Below, in pieces: positions 1 through 9,800 of a stretch of DNA of 64,000 bases. The notes beneath the pieces were generated by a model. The model made no database searches. It was not told where the DNA came from and was given only the letters and a program-made list of their open reading frames with translations. This DNA comes from Aureococcus anophagefferens. Its lineage: Eukaryota; Sar; Pelagophyceae; Pelagomonadales; Pelagomonadaceae. The stretch is taken from positions 373,711-437,710 of the forward strand of contig NW_008705561.1 in assembly GCF_000186865.1 (NCBI RefSeq). Direction: 5' to 3'. Each line of letters begins with the position of its first letter. Within the stretch, counting starts at the first letter, position 1. The position numbers and the translations under genes are program-made.

Positions 1-656
1 GGTGCCTGGCCACGGCCCTGCCGAAGCGCGGCAAGTTCCTCGAGTTCGGCATGACGACGGGCCTCGTGTCGTCGCGTTTGAAGGACTTGGTCGACCGGTC
101 CGTGTCGATCGTCGTCGCGGACCCGAGCGACAAGGCGCGCCTGGGCATCTTAGACGACCTGAAGCAGGTGGGCCGCGACCCGGACGTCAAGGACGAGGAG
201 GACTACGTCTCCGAAGTGTTGGTCAACGGCAACGTGAAACTGGTGCGCGCGGACGCGCGCGCGAAGGCGCTCTCGGAGTTCGAGGCGCTCAAGGAGATGG
301 GGCCCTACGACGTCATCTACCTCCAGAACGCGAAGGACTACGTCGTCGACTTCGAGCCCTTCTTCGCCGACCTGGCGAAGCATTTACTGGTCAAACCGTC
401 GGGCAAGCTCTGCTTCCTCGAGGACAAGGACTTCGGCTTCGTCCTCGGCGACGACGCGGTCCACGCGGGGCTCGTGGAGGACGACGCGTCGGGCGAGTGC
501 GTCGTGCTCCAGAAGGGCCGCGACCTCTTCATCTTCGGCTACGAGGACGGGCCGGGCTTCCCCCTGCCGGGGAGCCCCATCCCCGCGCCGCGCGCCAAGA
601 AGGCGGACGCGATGCTCAAGGGCGGCAAGGAGGCCGGCCTCCTCGACCTCGACTAG
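1..656 (+). CDS. Methyltransferase-like protein, 5' part missing
   Basis: The frame is open from the left edge to a TAG at 654-656, so the gene starts outside the window; the internal Met at 51 is not a convincing start. The visible 217 residues begin with a stretch reading FLEFGMTTGLVSSRL, which resembles motif I of class I SAM-dependent methyltransferases (hydrophobic strand, acidic residue, glycine-rich turn). A second strand, SIVVADPS, lies where the acidic end of strand 2 is expected. Later segments alternate strands and helices, and the tail is Lys/Gly-rich. No catalytic signature identifies a substrate. The gene converges on the RRM gene, with 39 bp between stops. The methyltransferase fold is inferred from one motif and could be wrong. 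Confidence 0.5.
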   Translation, partial: CLATALPKRGKFLEFGMTTGLVSSRLKDLVDRSVSIVVADPSDKARLGILDDLKQVGRDPDVKDEEDYVSEVLVNGNVKLVRADARAKALSEFEALKEMGPYDVIYLQNAKDYVVDFEPFFADLAKHLLVKPSGKLCFLEDKDFGFVLGDDAVHAGLVEDDASGECVVLQKGRDLFIFGYEDGPGFPLPGSPIPAPRAKKADAMLKGGKEAGLLDLD

Positions 657-695
657 GCCGCCCCTTTTTTTGCAGACGCGCTAACGGACGACTAG

Positions 696-1250
696 TTACT
701 CCGCGCCGTCCCCGGCGGCGCGCGCGGCGCGCTTGGACTCGCGGATCTCGAAGGCGGCCGTCGCCTTCTTCTCCTTGCGGCGCTTCGCGAGGCTCGTCGC
801 GTCGTCGAGGCGGATGGGGCGGCCCTCGACGGGCTGGCCGTCGAGGGACCGCAGGGCCGTCGTCGCGTAGAGCGGGTCGCTGTAGGTGCAGAAGCCGTAG
901 CCCTTGGACTGGCCCGTGAACGAGTCGCGGACGATTTTCACGTGCGTCACGGGCCCCACCGCGCCGAAGAAGGGCTTGAGCGTGTCCTCCGTGACGTCGT
1001 AGCGCACGTTCGCGAAGAAGATGCGGTTCGGCACCTCGGCCTCGCGCTTGCGCCGCGCGTTCGCCCCGACGGACCCGCCCGTGTTCTTCTCCGTGACGCG
1101 CCGCCGGTTCTTCTTCGTCACGCCGTGGCGCACGACGAGCGGAGCGGCGGTCCGCGTCGACGGGGTGGTCGTGTGGGGCGCCAGGAAGGCGCGCGCCGGG
1201 GCGAGGAGGAGGGCGGCGGCGCCGAGGAGCAGCTGTGTCGAGGCCACCAT
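696..1250 (-). CDS. Plastid-targeted RRM RNA-binding protein
   Basis: A 184-residue protein. The ATG at 1250 gives a hydrophobic signal peptide of about 20 residues ending in APARAFLAP. That Phe-containing motif is the bipartite plastid-import signature of heterokont and other secondary-plastid algae (cleavage just before F). A basic linker follows, then one RRM at about residues 74-150, with RNP2 as RIFFANV and RNP1 as KGYGFCTY, both with the aromatic residues that stack on RNA. The C-terminus is short, Lys/Arg-rich and then acidic. The likely role is RNA binding in plastid RNA processing or translation, similar to single-RRM chloroplast ribonucleoproteins; the target is unknown. The gene is divergent from the UDG-like gene, with a 17-bp tandem repeat between them. 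Confidence 0.8.
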   Translation of the reverse strand: MVASTQLLLGAAALLLAPARAFLAPHTTTPSTRTAAPLVVRHGVTKKNRRRVTEKNTGGSVGANARRKREAEVPNRIFFANVRYDVTEDTLKPFFGAVGPVTHVKIVRDSFTGQSKGYGFCTYSDPLYATTALRSLDGQPVEGRPIRLDDATSLAKRRKEKKATAAFEIRESKRAARAAGDGAE

Positions 1251-1387
1251 GCTTGCTTCGCTGCGGCACTGCCTCAGCACTGTCGAGCGCGCGACTTCAA
1301 CTTGAAGCCTGCGGCTCTCGAGGTGAGCTGCTCTCCGCAGCGTTGCCTCGGTTGCTGCCCGCCTGTCTGGTCTCGCAGAGCTGCGCT

Positions 1388-1506
1388 GCTTAAGCTGCCC
1401 GCCTGCTTGAGCTGCCCGCCTGCTTGAGCTGCCCGCCTGCTTGAGCTGCCCGCCTGCTTGAGCTGCCCGCCTGCTTGAGCTGCCCGACCGCTCAAGCTGC
1501 CCGCCT
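1388..1506. repeat. 17-bp tandem repeat (7 units) in a divergent intergenic region
   Basis: Seven head-to-tail copies of a 17-base unit (gcttgagctgcccgcct). Four central copies are identical and the first, sixth and seventh carry one or two substitutions. The array fills most of the 264 bp between the starts of the RRM gene (minus) and the UDG-like gene (plus), ending 8 bp before the latter's ATG, so it lies in the presumed shared promoter and 5' UTR. Confidence 0.95.
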
Positions 1507-1514
1507 CCGAAGCC

Positions 1515-2380
1515 ATGGAGTCCAAGAAGCGGCCGAGGACCGAGACGCCGCCGCGGAAGCCGGCGAAGCAGCCGAGAGAGACGCCCACACCGGAGGCGGC
1601 GGACGCGGACTGGATGGACCGTCCTCGGTCGTTCGCGAACCTCGCGAACCTCGCGGCCGCGCGGGCCCTCGACGTCGCGCGCGTGCGGCCGCTGCGCGCG
1701 TACGTCGCCGCGCTCCGAGAAACCGCCAAGGACGCGACGCTGCCCGACTTCGATCCGCTGGGCGGCGGCGTCGATGCCACGGTGCTGTTCCTGATGGAGG
1801 CGCCGAGCGGCAACGCGTCCGTCGCGCGCGGCGGGAGCGGCTTCATCTGCCCGAACAACGACGACGTCACGGCCGTCATCGACGCGGAGCTCAAGGAAGC
1901 GGCGGGGCTCGCGAGGGACCGAGTCGTGGTGTGGAACGCCTGCCCCTTCTACGTCGGCAGCGCGACGAAGATTCGCAAGCCGACGCTGAAGGACATGAAG
2001 CCCTACGCGACGCACCTCGTCTCCCTGCTGAAGCTCCTGCCGAAGCTCAAGGTCCTCGTGACGCTGGGCGCCGTCCCGCGCGAGTTCTGGGCCAAGCAGT
2101 GCTTCGGCGACGACGACCTTCGGTCCCGCATCGTCGAGGTGCGGCCGCGGCGTCCCGCCGCTTCGAGGGGCGTAGAGAGCATCCGTCGTAGGCGACGGGG
2201 CCCCTCACGGTGATCCACTCGCGGCACCCCTCGCTCCAGTCGATCAACCAAACCAAGGGCGCGCGAGGGGCGCTCCTCCGGTGCTACGCGCGCGCCTCCG
2301 AGCTCTCCCGGGCGCCGCGCCCCCGCGAGTGGACCCACGTCGATCGCTCGAAGAACGAGCACCTCGCACTGGACTTATGA
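1515..2380 (+). CDS. Uracil-DNA glycosylase superfamily protein
   Basis: Two exons, 1515-2138 and 2192-2380, give 270 residues. The 53-nt intron (2139-2191, GTGCGG...CGTAG) is phase 0. It is supported because the downstream frame supplies the glycosylase active-site motif missing from exon 1: IHSRHPS at residues 216-222, the leucine-loop-type HPS motif. In exon 1, LFLMEAPSG (about 91-99) matches the water-activating GEAPG-type loop of family 4/5-like enzymes, and VVVWNACPFY (about 137-146) the following strand. The Lys/Arg-rich N-terminus may be a nuclear signal. The predicted role is removal of uracil or a related damaged base. The motifs are variant, so it may instead be a non-catalytic or alternative-substrate member. 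Confidence 0.75.
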
Positions 2381-2703
2381 CTCGCGTAGTCGCGCCCGCG
2401 TATGGGCGAACATCAGGACCACAGTCTGGACCCGAATTACGAAGCGCTGGTCCCACAACAACAACACGAAGCGGCGGCCGCGGCCGGGGCCTGCGTCGGA
2501 GGCGCGAGGGTTTCGCGTTGGACTCGCGCGCGACGGTCGAAGGCCGGTCGATGCGACGTGCGCTCGGACATCCAAGGAAGTACATTAACTTGCCACAGAA
2601 GGACGATTAGATCCTTGTTCGGCTTCAACTGCGAATGTTTATGGGAAGGTCATCATCATCGCGCGCGAAACGGACATTTTTTTCCGGGACGCGGCGCCGC
2701 GCC
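2381..2703. other. Intergenic, convergent 3' ends, no gene seen
   Basis: Between the stops of the UDG-like gene and the DnaJ-zinc-finger gene. The open frames here lack family motifs. Base composition falls somewhat towards 2600-2690, consistent with two 3' UTRs. No repeat or structured RNA was recognised. Confidence 0.5.
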
Positions 2704-3378
2704 TCAGTCGCCGCCCGACGACGCGTCGTCGCCCGCCTTCCCGGACACTCGCCTGATCGCTCGTCGCTGGAGCATGCGGCCGACCTCGAGCATGTCGCCG
2801 GGTCGATTCTCCGCGCGGATGATGTCGTCGGCGAGCGCCGCGATGCCGATCTCGTCGAGCTGGCGCTCGATCTCGTCGTCCTGGGCCTTGATCTCCTTGC
2901 GGTCGAAGGCCGCGGGGATCGTGAGGCCCGTGCCCTCGCAGTTGACGCAGACGTGCTTGCCGTCCGCCCTGGCCGCGTCGGCGCCCTCGCAGGTGTGGCA
3001 CTTGCTGCCGTCCGCGAGGAGGCCCGTGCCCATGCAGGTCGCGCACTTGAGGTAGCCCGTGCCCTCGCCTACGCGGATGACGGGTGGGGGAGGGGGGCGG
3101 GCGGCGCGGAAGGGGTTTCGGGGCGCGGACGCACAGTAGGCGCAGACTACGCGTTGTTTCGCATGAAATCTGTTGTTCTCGTAGACGGCCAGCGTCCCGG
3201 CGACGCCCATGGAGCCGCCGACGAACGCCGCCGCGCCGTCGCCCACGAGGCGCACGGTGTCGAGGTCCATGTGTCTTCTGACGAGCGACCGGGGCGCCGG
3301 CGCCGGGGCGCCCGGCGCCGTGAAGGATGAGACGACGGCGAGCGTCGCGAGGGACAGCTTGAAGAGCTGGACGCCCAT
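2704..3378 (-). CDS. Plastid DnaJ-type zinc-finger protein without a J domain
   Basis: Exons 3378-3135 and 3068-2704 give 202 residues. The 66-nt intron (3134-3069, GTGCGT...CGTAG) stays in frame and contains no stop, so an unspliced reading is also open. Splicing, however, creates CAYCEGTG at residues 79-86, an exact CxxCxGxG repeat. Further CxxC motifs lie at 90-93, 105-108 and 122-125, giving four pairs as in the DnaJ cysteine-rich domain, BSD2-like and PSA2-like chaperones. The ATG at 3378 was chosen because it starts a signal peptide ending in VVSSFTAP, a heterokont plastid-import motif. The likely role is disulfide or protein-folding assistance in the plastid. No J domain is present. 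Confidence 0.82.
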   Translation of the reverse strand: MGVQLFKLSLATLAVVSSFTAPGAPAPAPRSLVRRHMDLDTVRLVGDGAAAFVGGSMGVAGTLAVYENNRFHAKQRVVCAYCASAPRNPFRAARPPPPPVIRVGEGTGYLKCATCMGTGLLADGSKCHTCEGADAARADGKHVCVNCEGTGLTIPAAFDRKEIKAQDDEIERQLDEIGIAALADDIIRAENRPGDMLEVGRMLQRRAIRRVSGKAGDDASSGGD

Positions 3379-3482
3379 GTCGGCGGCCGGCGACGCTTCG
3401 ACGCGTTCTTTCTGGGCCCAGCTCGCGGCTGCCTGCTTCAAGCGCGTCGGCTGTGGAGCAACGCGATTTTGTCGCCAGCGTC

Positions 3483-3730
3483 ATATAGAAAATAGTTATA
3501 TTATGGAAAAATTAAAGTCAGTCGCATATTCCAGCGATTTCATTGGTCGAGGACAGAAGATAACACGTATTCTTTGTCCGACGCCACACGCTGCGGTACC
3601 TGGAAGTATTTTTGTGAATGGGTGGCCTCGGGACGCCGCCAGGTGCCCTTCATCGCAATTTTGAAGAAAATGGTGCGTCTCGGACAAAAGATCGCTACTC
3701 TGGTTTTCATAGCTTGACTATTTTCTATAT
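3483..3730. mobile_element. AT-rich MITE-like element with 14-bp terminal inverted repeats
   Basis: A 248-bp segment bounded by the perfect inverted repeat ATATAGAAAATAGT (3483-3496) and its reverse complement (3717-3730). It is far more AT-rich than its surroundings and has no coding capacity. It lies in the 454-bp gap between the start of the DnaJ-type gene and the stop of the armadillo gene. No convincing target-site duplication was found next to the repeats. Class and autonomous partner are unknown; it could be a long imperfect hairpin of another origin. Confidence 0.6.
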
Positions 3731-3832
3731 GTACCCGGCCGCCGCGCGCCGACGACTCGGCGCCCGCCGGCGTGCCCGGCCACCCCCAGCCACCTACGCG
3801 CCCGATCACACGGACGATTACGCGAAGGCCGG

Positions 3833-6800
3833 TCAGTGGTGCCCCTTGGACGCGTTGGGGTCCTGGGACGCGGTCTTGTCGAGGTAGGAGAGCGTCTCCT
3901 CCGTGCCGCGCTTCGTCTCCTGGGTGACGCGGGCCTGGAGCATGGCCGCCGCGCCGAAGCCGATCTCGGATCTTCCCCGGCGCGCGGCGGCGCCGCCGCC
4001 GTGGGTCTCGGACGTGTGGGGCATCATCTTGACGGCGTTCGACGCGAGCGTGCCCACGGTCAGCGCGGCCTTGTACTGGAGCTCCTCGTCCGTCGTCCGC
4101 TCGCGGCCCAGCCGCAGCAGGGCCTGGATGCCGCCCTCCTGGGCGATGGCGACGTGGTTCTCGAAGTTGTCCGCGAGCTTGAGGAGCGCGAGCCCCGCGT
4201 AGTGGCGCGGCTCGGCCTGGATCGACATCATGGCCACGAGGGGCTTGAGCGCCCCGAGCGCCACGAGGGCGACCTGGAGCTCGCGGTCGCTCGCGAGGTG
4301 CGCCAGCGCGAAGGCCGACACCTCCTGGCACTCCACGTCCTCCAGGGACGCGATCGCGATGATCGCCTCGAGCGCGCGGTCCGACGCGAGGTGGCTGTGG
4401 AACTCGACGGATTCCGCGAGGCGCGCGAAGAAGTAGGCCGCCGCGCGCTTGATCTCCAGGTTGCAGTCGTAGACGATGGCCACGAGCTTCGAGATCGCGC
4501 CGAGCTCCACGAGCTGCGCCTTGACCTCGCCGTCTTCCGAGAGCGAGCCCAAAGCGTAGACGCCCGCGAACTGGCACTCCTCGTCGTGGCTCTGGAGCAA
4601 ATTCAGCAGCGGCTCCAGGCCCTGCTCGCGCATGATGCCCAGCTTCGTGATGGCCTGGGGCCCCAGCGCGAGCGCGTTCAACGCCAGCGCCGCGCAGAGC
4701 TGCATGCGCGCCTCCGGGAAGCGGCACATGTCCACGAGGGGCCGCACGGCGCCCTCCTCGACGATGCGCTCCTTGTTCGTGCCGTGGTCGCCCAGCGCCA
4801 GCGCCGCCAGCGCCAGCGACGCGTAGCGCTGGATCTCCATGTCCGGGAACCGCGCGAGGAACATGAGCGGCCGGATGGCCCCGAATTCCACGACCTTGGC
4901 CTTGTGCTCGCCGCAGCTCAGGTTGCAGAGGCTCAGCGTCGCGTAGCGCTGGCAGGCCACGTCCAGGGACCGCGCGAGCTTGAAGAGCGCCGGGAGCGAC
5001 CCGCCCAACACCGCGCGCGCGCGCACCTCCTCGGACTGCGTGAGGCACGCGAACGCGCGCGCGGCGTCGCGCTGCACGCGCGCGTCCTCGGCCTCGCCGA
5101 CCTTGGCCAGCGTCTCGATGGCGCCCTCGCGCACCAGGTCGCTCTGCAGGTCCAGCGCGTCCGCGAGGTTCGCGAGCGCGAAGACCGAGTCGCGGACGAC
5201 CTGCAAATCCGTGTAGAGCGCGAGCACGAGGATCGTCGTCAGGCCGCCCTGGCGCAACAAGCTCGCCTTGTTCTCGACGCTCAGCGTGAACGACGCCAGC
5301 GCCGCCGCCGCCGTGCGCTGGTACTCCAGGAGCGGCGACTGCGCGAGCTCGAGGAACGGCGACACCATCTGCTCCTTGACGATGTAGACGCGGACCTCCG
5401 GGTGCGACGACAGGAACCGCAGGCCCATGGCCGCGTAGCGCTGGCAGACGTCCTCCTCGCTGCCGCACAGGTGCACGAGCGCCTGCAACGCGCCCTGGCG
5501 GTACGCCGTCACGTGGTTCTCCTCGTTCGACGTCACGTTCGCGAGCGCGCGCGCGCTGTCCTGCTGGATCTCGTCGTTCTCGACGCGCGCGAGCGTGCAG
5601 AGCACGGGGATGCAGCCGTTGGACACGAGGGAGATCTGGTTCTCCGTCTCCTCGCTCAAATTCGCCAGGAAGCCCGCGACCTGGCACTGGAGGTCCTCGT
5701 TCGCGCGCGACGCGTTCCGCACGAGGGGCGGCAGCGCGCCCGCCTCGACGAGGGGCCGCTTGAGCTCGTCGTGGAGGCTCAGGTGGCGCAGCGACGCCGT
5801 CGCGAGGCACTGGAGGCTCAGCTCGCGGTTCTTCGACAGCGCGACCATCGCGTCGATGCCGCCCTTGGCCGCGTAGACCAGCTTCAGCTCCGGGTTCGCC
5901 GCCAGGTCCCGCAGCGCCGTCGCCGCCTGGCGCCGCGTCGGCACCTCCTTGGAGTCGCGGATCTCCAGCAGCTGGAAGAGGGCCTCGAGGCCACCGTTGT
6001 CGACGATGCCCTGGTGCGCGTCCTTGTTCGGCGTGAGCTTGCGGAAGCTCAGCGCCGCGTTGTACTGGCACTCGCCGTCGGGCCCCAGGGCCAGATGCAC
6101 CAAACCCGGCAACCCGTCGGAGATGATCGTCGACTGGTGGTGGAAGGACGTCAATAAGTTCGCGATCGCGCGCGACGCCTCGCGGTGGATGTCGACGGAG
6201 TCGTGGTCGATCAACGCGACCATGCAGCGCGACCCGCCGTAGGCGGCGACGTGCGTGTGCGTCGTCATGTCCTCGGCCAAGTTCGCGAGCGAGCCCATGG
6301 CCTGGCGCGCGGCCTCGCGGTCGCCGCACTGCGCCAAATGGACCATCGCCGGCAGGCACACCTTGGCGACGTCCAAGCGCACCTCGGGCTCCAGCGTCAC
6401 GTTGCAGAGGCACGCCGCGACCTCGCGCTGGATCTCGAGCTCCGCTGAAAGGCCCGCGCTCGCGAGCGCCGGCAGCCCGCCGCTCTTGACGAAGCGGCGC
6501 CGGTTCTCCGGCTCGTTCGTCAACCGCCGGAGCGCCGCGAACGCGAGGCACTGGCTGTGGATGTTGTTCGACTGGGCCAAAAACACGAGCGGCGGCACGC
6601 CCCCCGCGCGGCCGATCTGGGCCAGCAGGTCCGGGTCCGAGCTCAAATTCGCGACGTTGAACGTCGCGTACTCGCGCACGGACGCGTCCGGCGAGTCCGT
6701 CGCGAGCGCCATGAGCACCTTGAGCGCGCCCTTGGCCATGACCGCCGGGTGGTTCGCCTCGTTGGACGTCACGTTCACCAAAACCATGAGCGCCTGGCGC

Positions 6801-9800
6801 TGCGAGTCGAGGTCCTTGTCGTCCGACGCCAGATCCAACACCGCGGGCAACCCGCCGTGGACGATGATCTGGACTTGAGTTGTGGGGAAGTTGGCCATGT
6901 TCCCGAGGCAGATGCAGGCGTAGCGTCGGACGTCAACTTCAAAATCGCGCAGGAGGCCCAGCGCGGCCTGCAACCCGCCGCCGCGCGTCGCGACGGACCG
7001 CGTCTGGATGTTCGCGGCGAGGTTCGCGAGGGACATGATGGCGAAGCGCTTGCAGTCGACGTCCACGGACTTGCAGAGCTTGATCAACGCCGCCGTCGCG
7101 TTCGCGCGGACCATGGCGATCTGGTTCGCGGCCGCGCACGAGATGTTGTAGAGCGCGAGCGCCGCGGACCGCTGCACCTCTAAACGCCCGTCGTCCCGCG
7201 CCGCCATGGTCACGAGGGGCCCCAGGGCGCCCGCGCGCACGAGGGGCACGCGGTTCATGCGGTTGGACGCCAGGTTGCAGAGCACGAAGCCCGCGAAGCG
7301 CGCGCACTCGGGGAACGCGTCCGCGTCCAAGGACATGCGGATGAGCGGCAGGATGGCGCCGTGGCGCACGACGTGCTCCTGGTTCGACTTCTCGTTCGTC
7401 AGGTTCGACAACGCCATGGCCGCGTAGCGCCGGCAGAGCTCGCTGTCCGGGTCGTCGAGCATCTTCACGAGCGGTCTTAACCCGTCGAGCTTGACGACCT
7501 TGACCTTGTTCGCCTCGTGGACGCAGACGTTGCATAAAGCCATGGACGCGAAGCGCCGCACCTCGGGCTCGCCGCTGCGGCAGGCGTTGATGAGGAGCTG
7601 CATGCCCCCCGCCTCGACGACCTTGGGCTGGTTCGCCGTGTGCGCCGAGAGCCGGCAGAGCGCGCGCGCGGCGAACTGCTGGCACGACGAGAAGGGCGAC
7701 TCGAGGAGCGCGATGAGGGGCTTCAGGGCCCCCAGGTCGACCATGGTCACCTGGTTCTTCGTGATCGTCGACAGGTTGCCGATCGCGATCGCCGCGTCGC
7801 GGCCGCAGTTCTCCTCCGTGTTCAGCGCCAAATCGAAGAGCGCCTCGAGCTCCGACGGCCCGAAGACGCCGACCTGGTTGTCCGGGTGGGCGCTGATGCT
7901 GCAGAGCGCGCGGGCGACGTCCATCTGGATGCCCGCGTGCGGCACGCGCGACAGCCGCACCAAGGGCGCGAACGCGCCGTCGCGGACGAGCGCGAGCTGG
8001 TTCTGCGCGTCCTCCGCCAGGTTGCCCAACAACCCCGCGCACTGGGCCAACAAATCCAGGTCCAGCCCCTCGGCCGTGCCGATGGTCATGTCCGCGGTCC
8101 GCGGGTCGTCGGGCTCCGCCTCGTCGCGGTCGCCCATGAGGCACTCGTAGACGGGCCCCAGGCCGCCCTCGCGCACGATGGGCCGCTTGATGCGCGAGCT
8201 CAGGCTCAGGTGGCGCAGCGCCGAGATGCCCAGCACGCGCAGCTGCAGGTCCTTCTCGCGCGCGACGGCGATCATGCACCGGAGGCCGCCCTCCTCCGCG
8301 AAGGTGACCTTGTGGTCCTTGTTCGTCGCCAGGTCCCGCAGCGCCGCCGCCGCCTGGCGCTGCGTGTCCACGTCCCGCAGGCCCACGAGCCCGATCAGGG
8401 GCTGGAGGCCGCCCTTGGCGACGATCGTGTCGTGGTTCGCTAAATTCGGGCTCAGCTTCCGGAAGCAGAGCGCCGCGTTGTAGAGGCACTCCTGGTCCCG
8501 GCTGCAGGCGATGGCGAACAAGGACCGCAGGCCGTCCTCGGCCATGAAGATGCTGTGGCTGCCCTCGGACGACAGCAGGTTCGACATCGCGCGCGACGCC
8601 TCGCGGTGCACGGATACGTGGCGCGACCGCATCAGATAAATCAGCGTGTGCATGCCGTTGAGGTGGTGGCCGATGGCGCGGTGCGTCATGGGGTCCTCGG
8701 CGACGTTCGCGATGGCGCCGCACGCGAACCGCGCGACCTCGACGTCCGACGACTGGCAGAGCGCGAGCAGCGGCTGCGCGGCGCCGGAGAGGATGATGTC
8801 GGCCCGGTTCGCGTCCGCCAAGGCGAGATGGCACAAGCACGCCGCGACCTCGCGCTGCGTCTCGAGCTCCGGCACCATGGCCGCCGTCGACAGCGGCACC
8901 AGACCGCCGCCGCCGACGATCGCGACGCGCGACTCCGCGTGCGTCGACAGGTGGCGCAGCGTCGCGCAGGCCTGGCAGCGCGCGTGCTTGTCGTCGTCGC
9001 CCGCGAGGAGCACGAGGGGCGCGATGATGTTGCCCGCGACCATGACGTCGTGGTTGTCCGTCCGCGTCGCCATCTTGTTGCACGCGAAGACGGCGTCGAA
9101 GCGCGTCTCGAGGTCGTCCTGGGTCATGGAGTCGACGAGCACGGACAGCGCGCCGGCCTCGAGCACGGCGTCGTGGTTGTCGTTCTGCGTGAGCAGGTTC
9201 CCCAGCGCGAGGCACGCGTAGCGCCGGGCCTCGAGGTCGTAGCCGAGGTCGTCGACGAGCTGCATCTCCTGCTCCGTGTCGTCGTTGTCCTCGTTCTCGA
9301 TGTCGCCCAACAGCCCCGCCGTCGACACGACGGCGTGCGTCTGCTCCAGCGGGCTCGGCGGCGCGCCGCCCTCGGCGGCCAGCGACGGCGCGCCGTCCGC
9401 GCCGATGCGCGTCCAGCGCCGCCGCCCGCCGCCCGCGAGCTCCACGAGCACGTTCGGGCCCTCGGCCTCGAGCAGACCCGCGTGGTTGCGCCAGTTCGTC
9501 GCCATGTTCAGGAGGCCGCACGTCGCGAAGCGCGCGACGAGCGCGTCGCCGTTCTTCGCCGCGCGGACCAAGGCGACGCACGTGCCCGAGTCCAACAAAA
9601 TGTCGTGGGTCTCGTGGTTCGCGGCGATGTTCGCGATGCAGCGGCTCACCTCGCGCGCGAGGCCCACGTCCGCCTGCGTCACCAAATCGTTGAGGAAGCC
9701 GGCGGACGCGTCGGCGATCCACGGCGTCGACTCCCGGCCCTCCTTGGCGCGCCGCGGCGGGTGGGCGCCCAGGGGCACGCCGCCCGACGCGAGAATGGAC

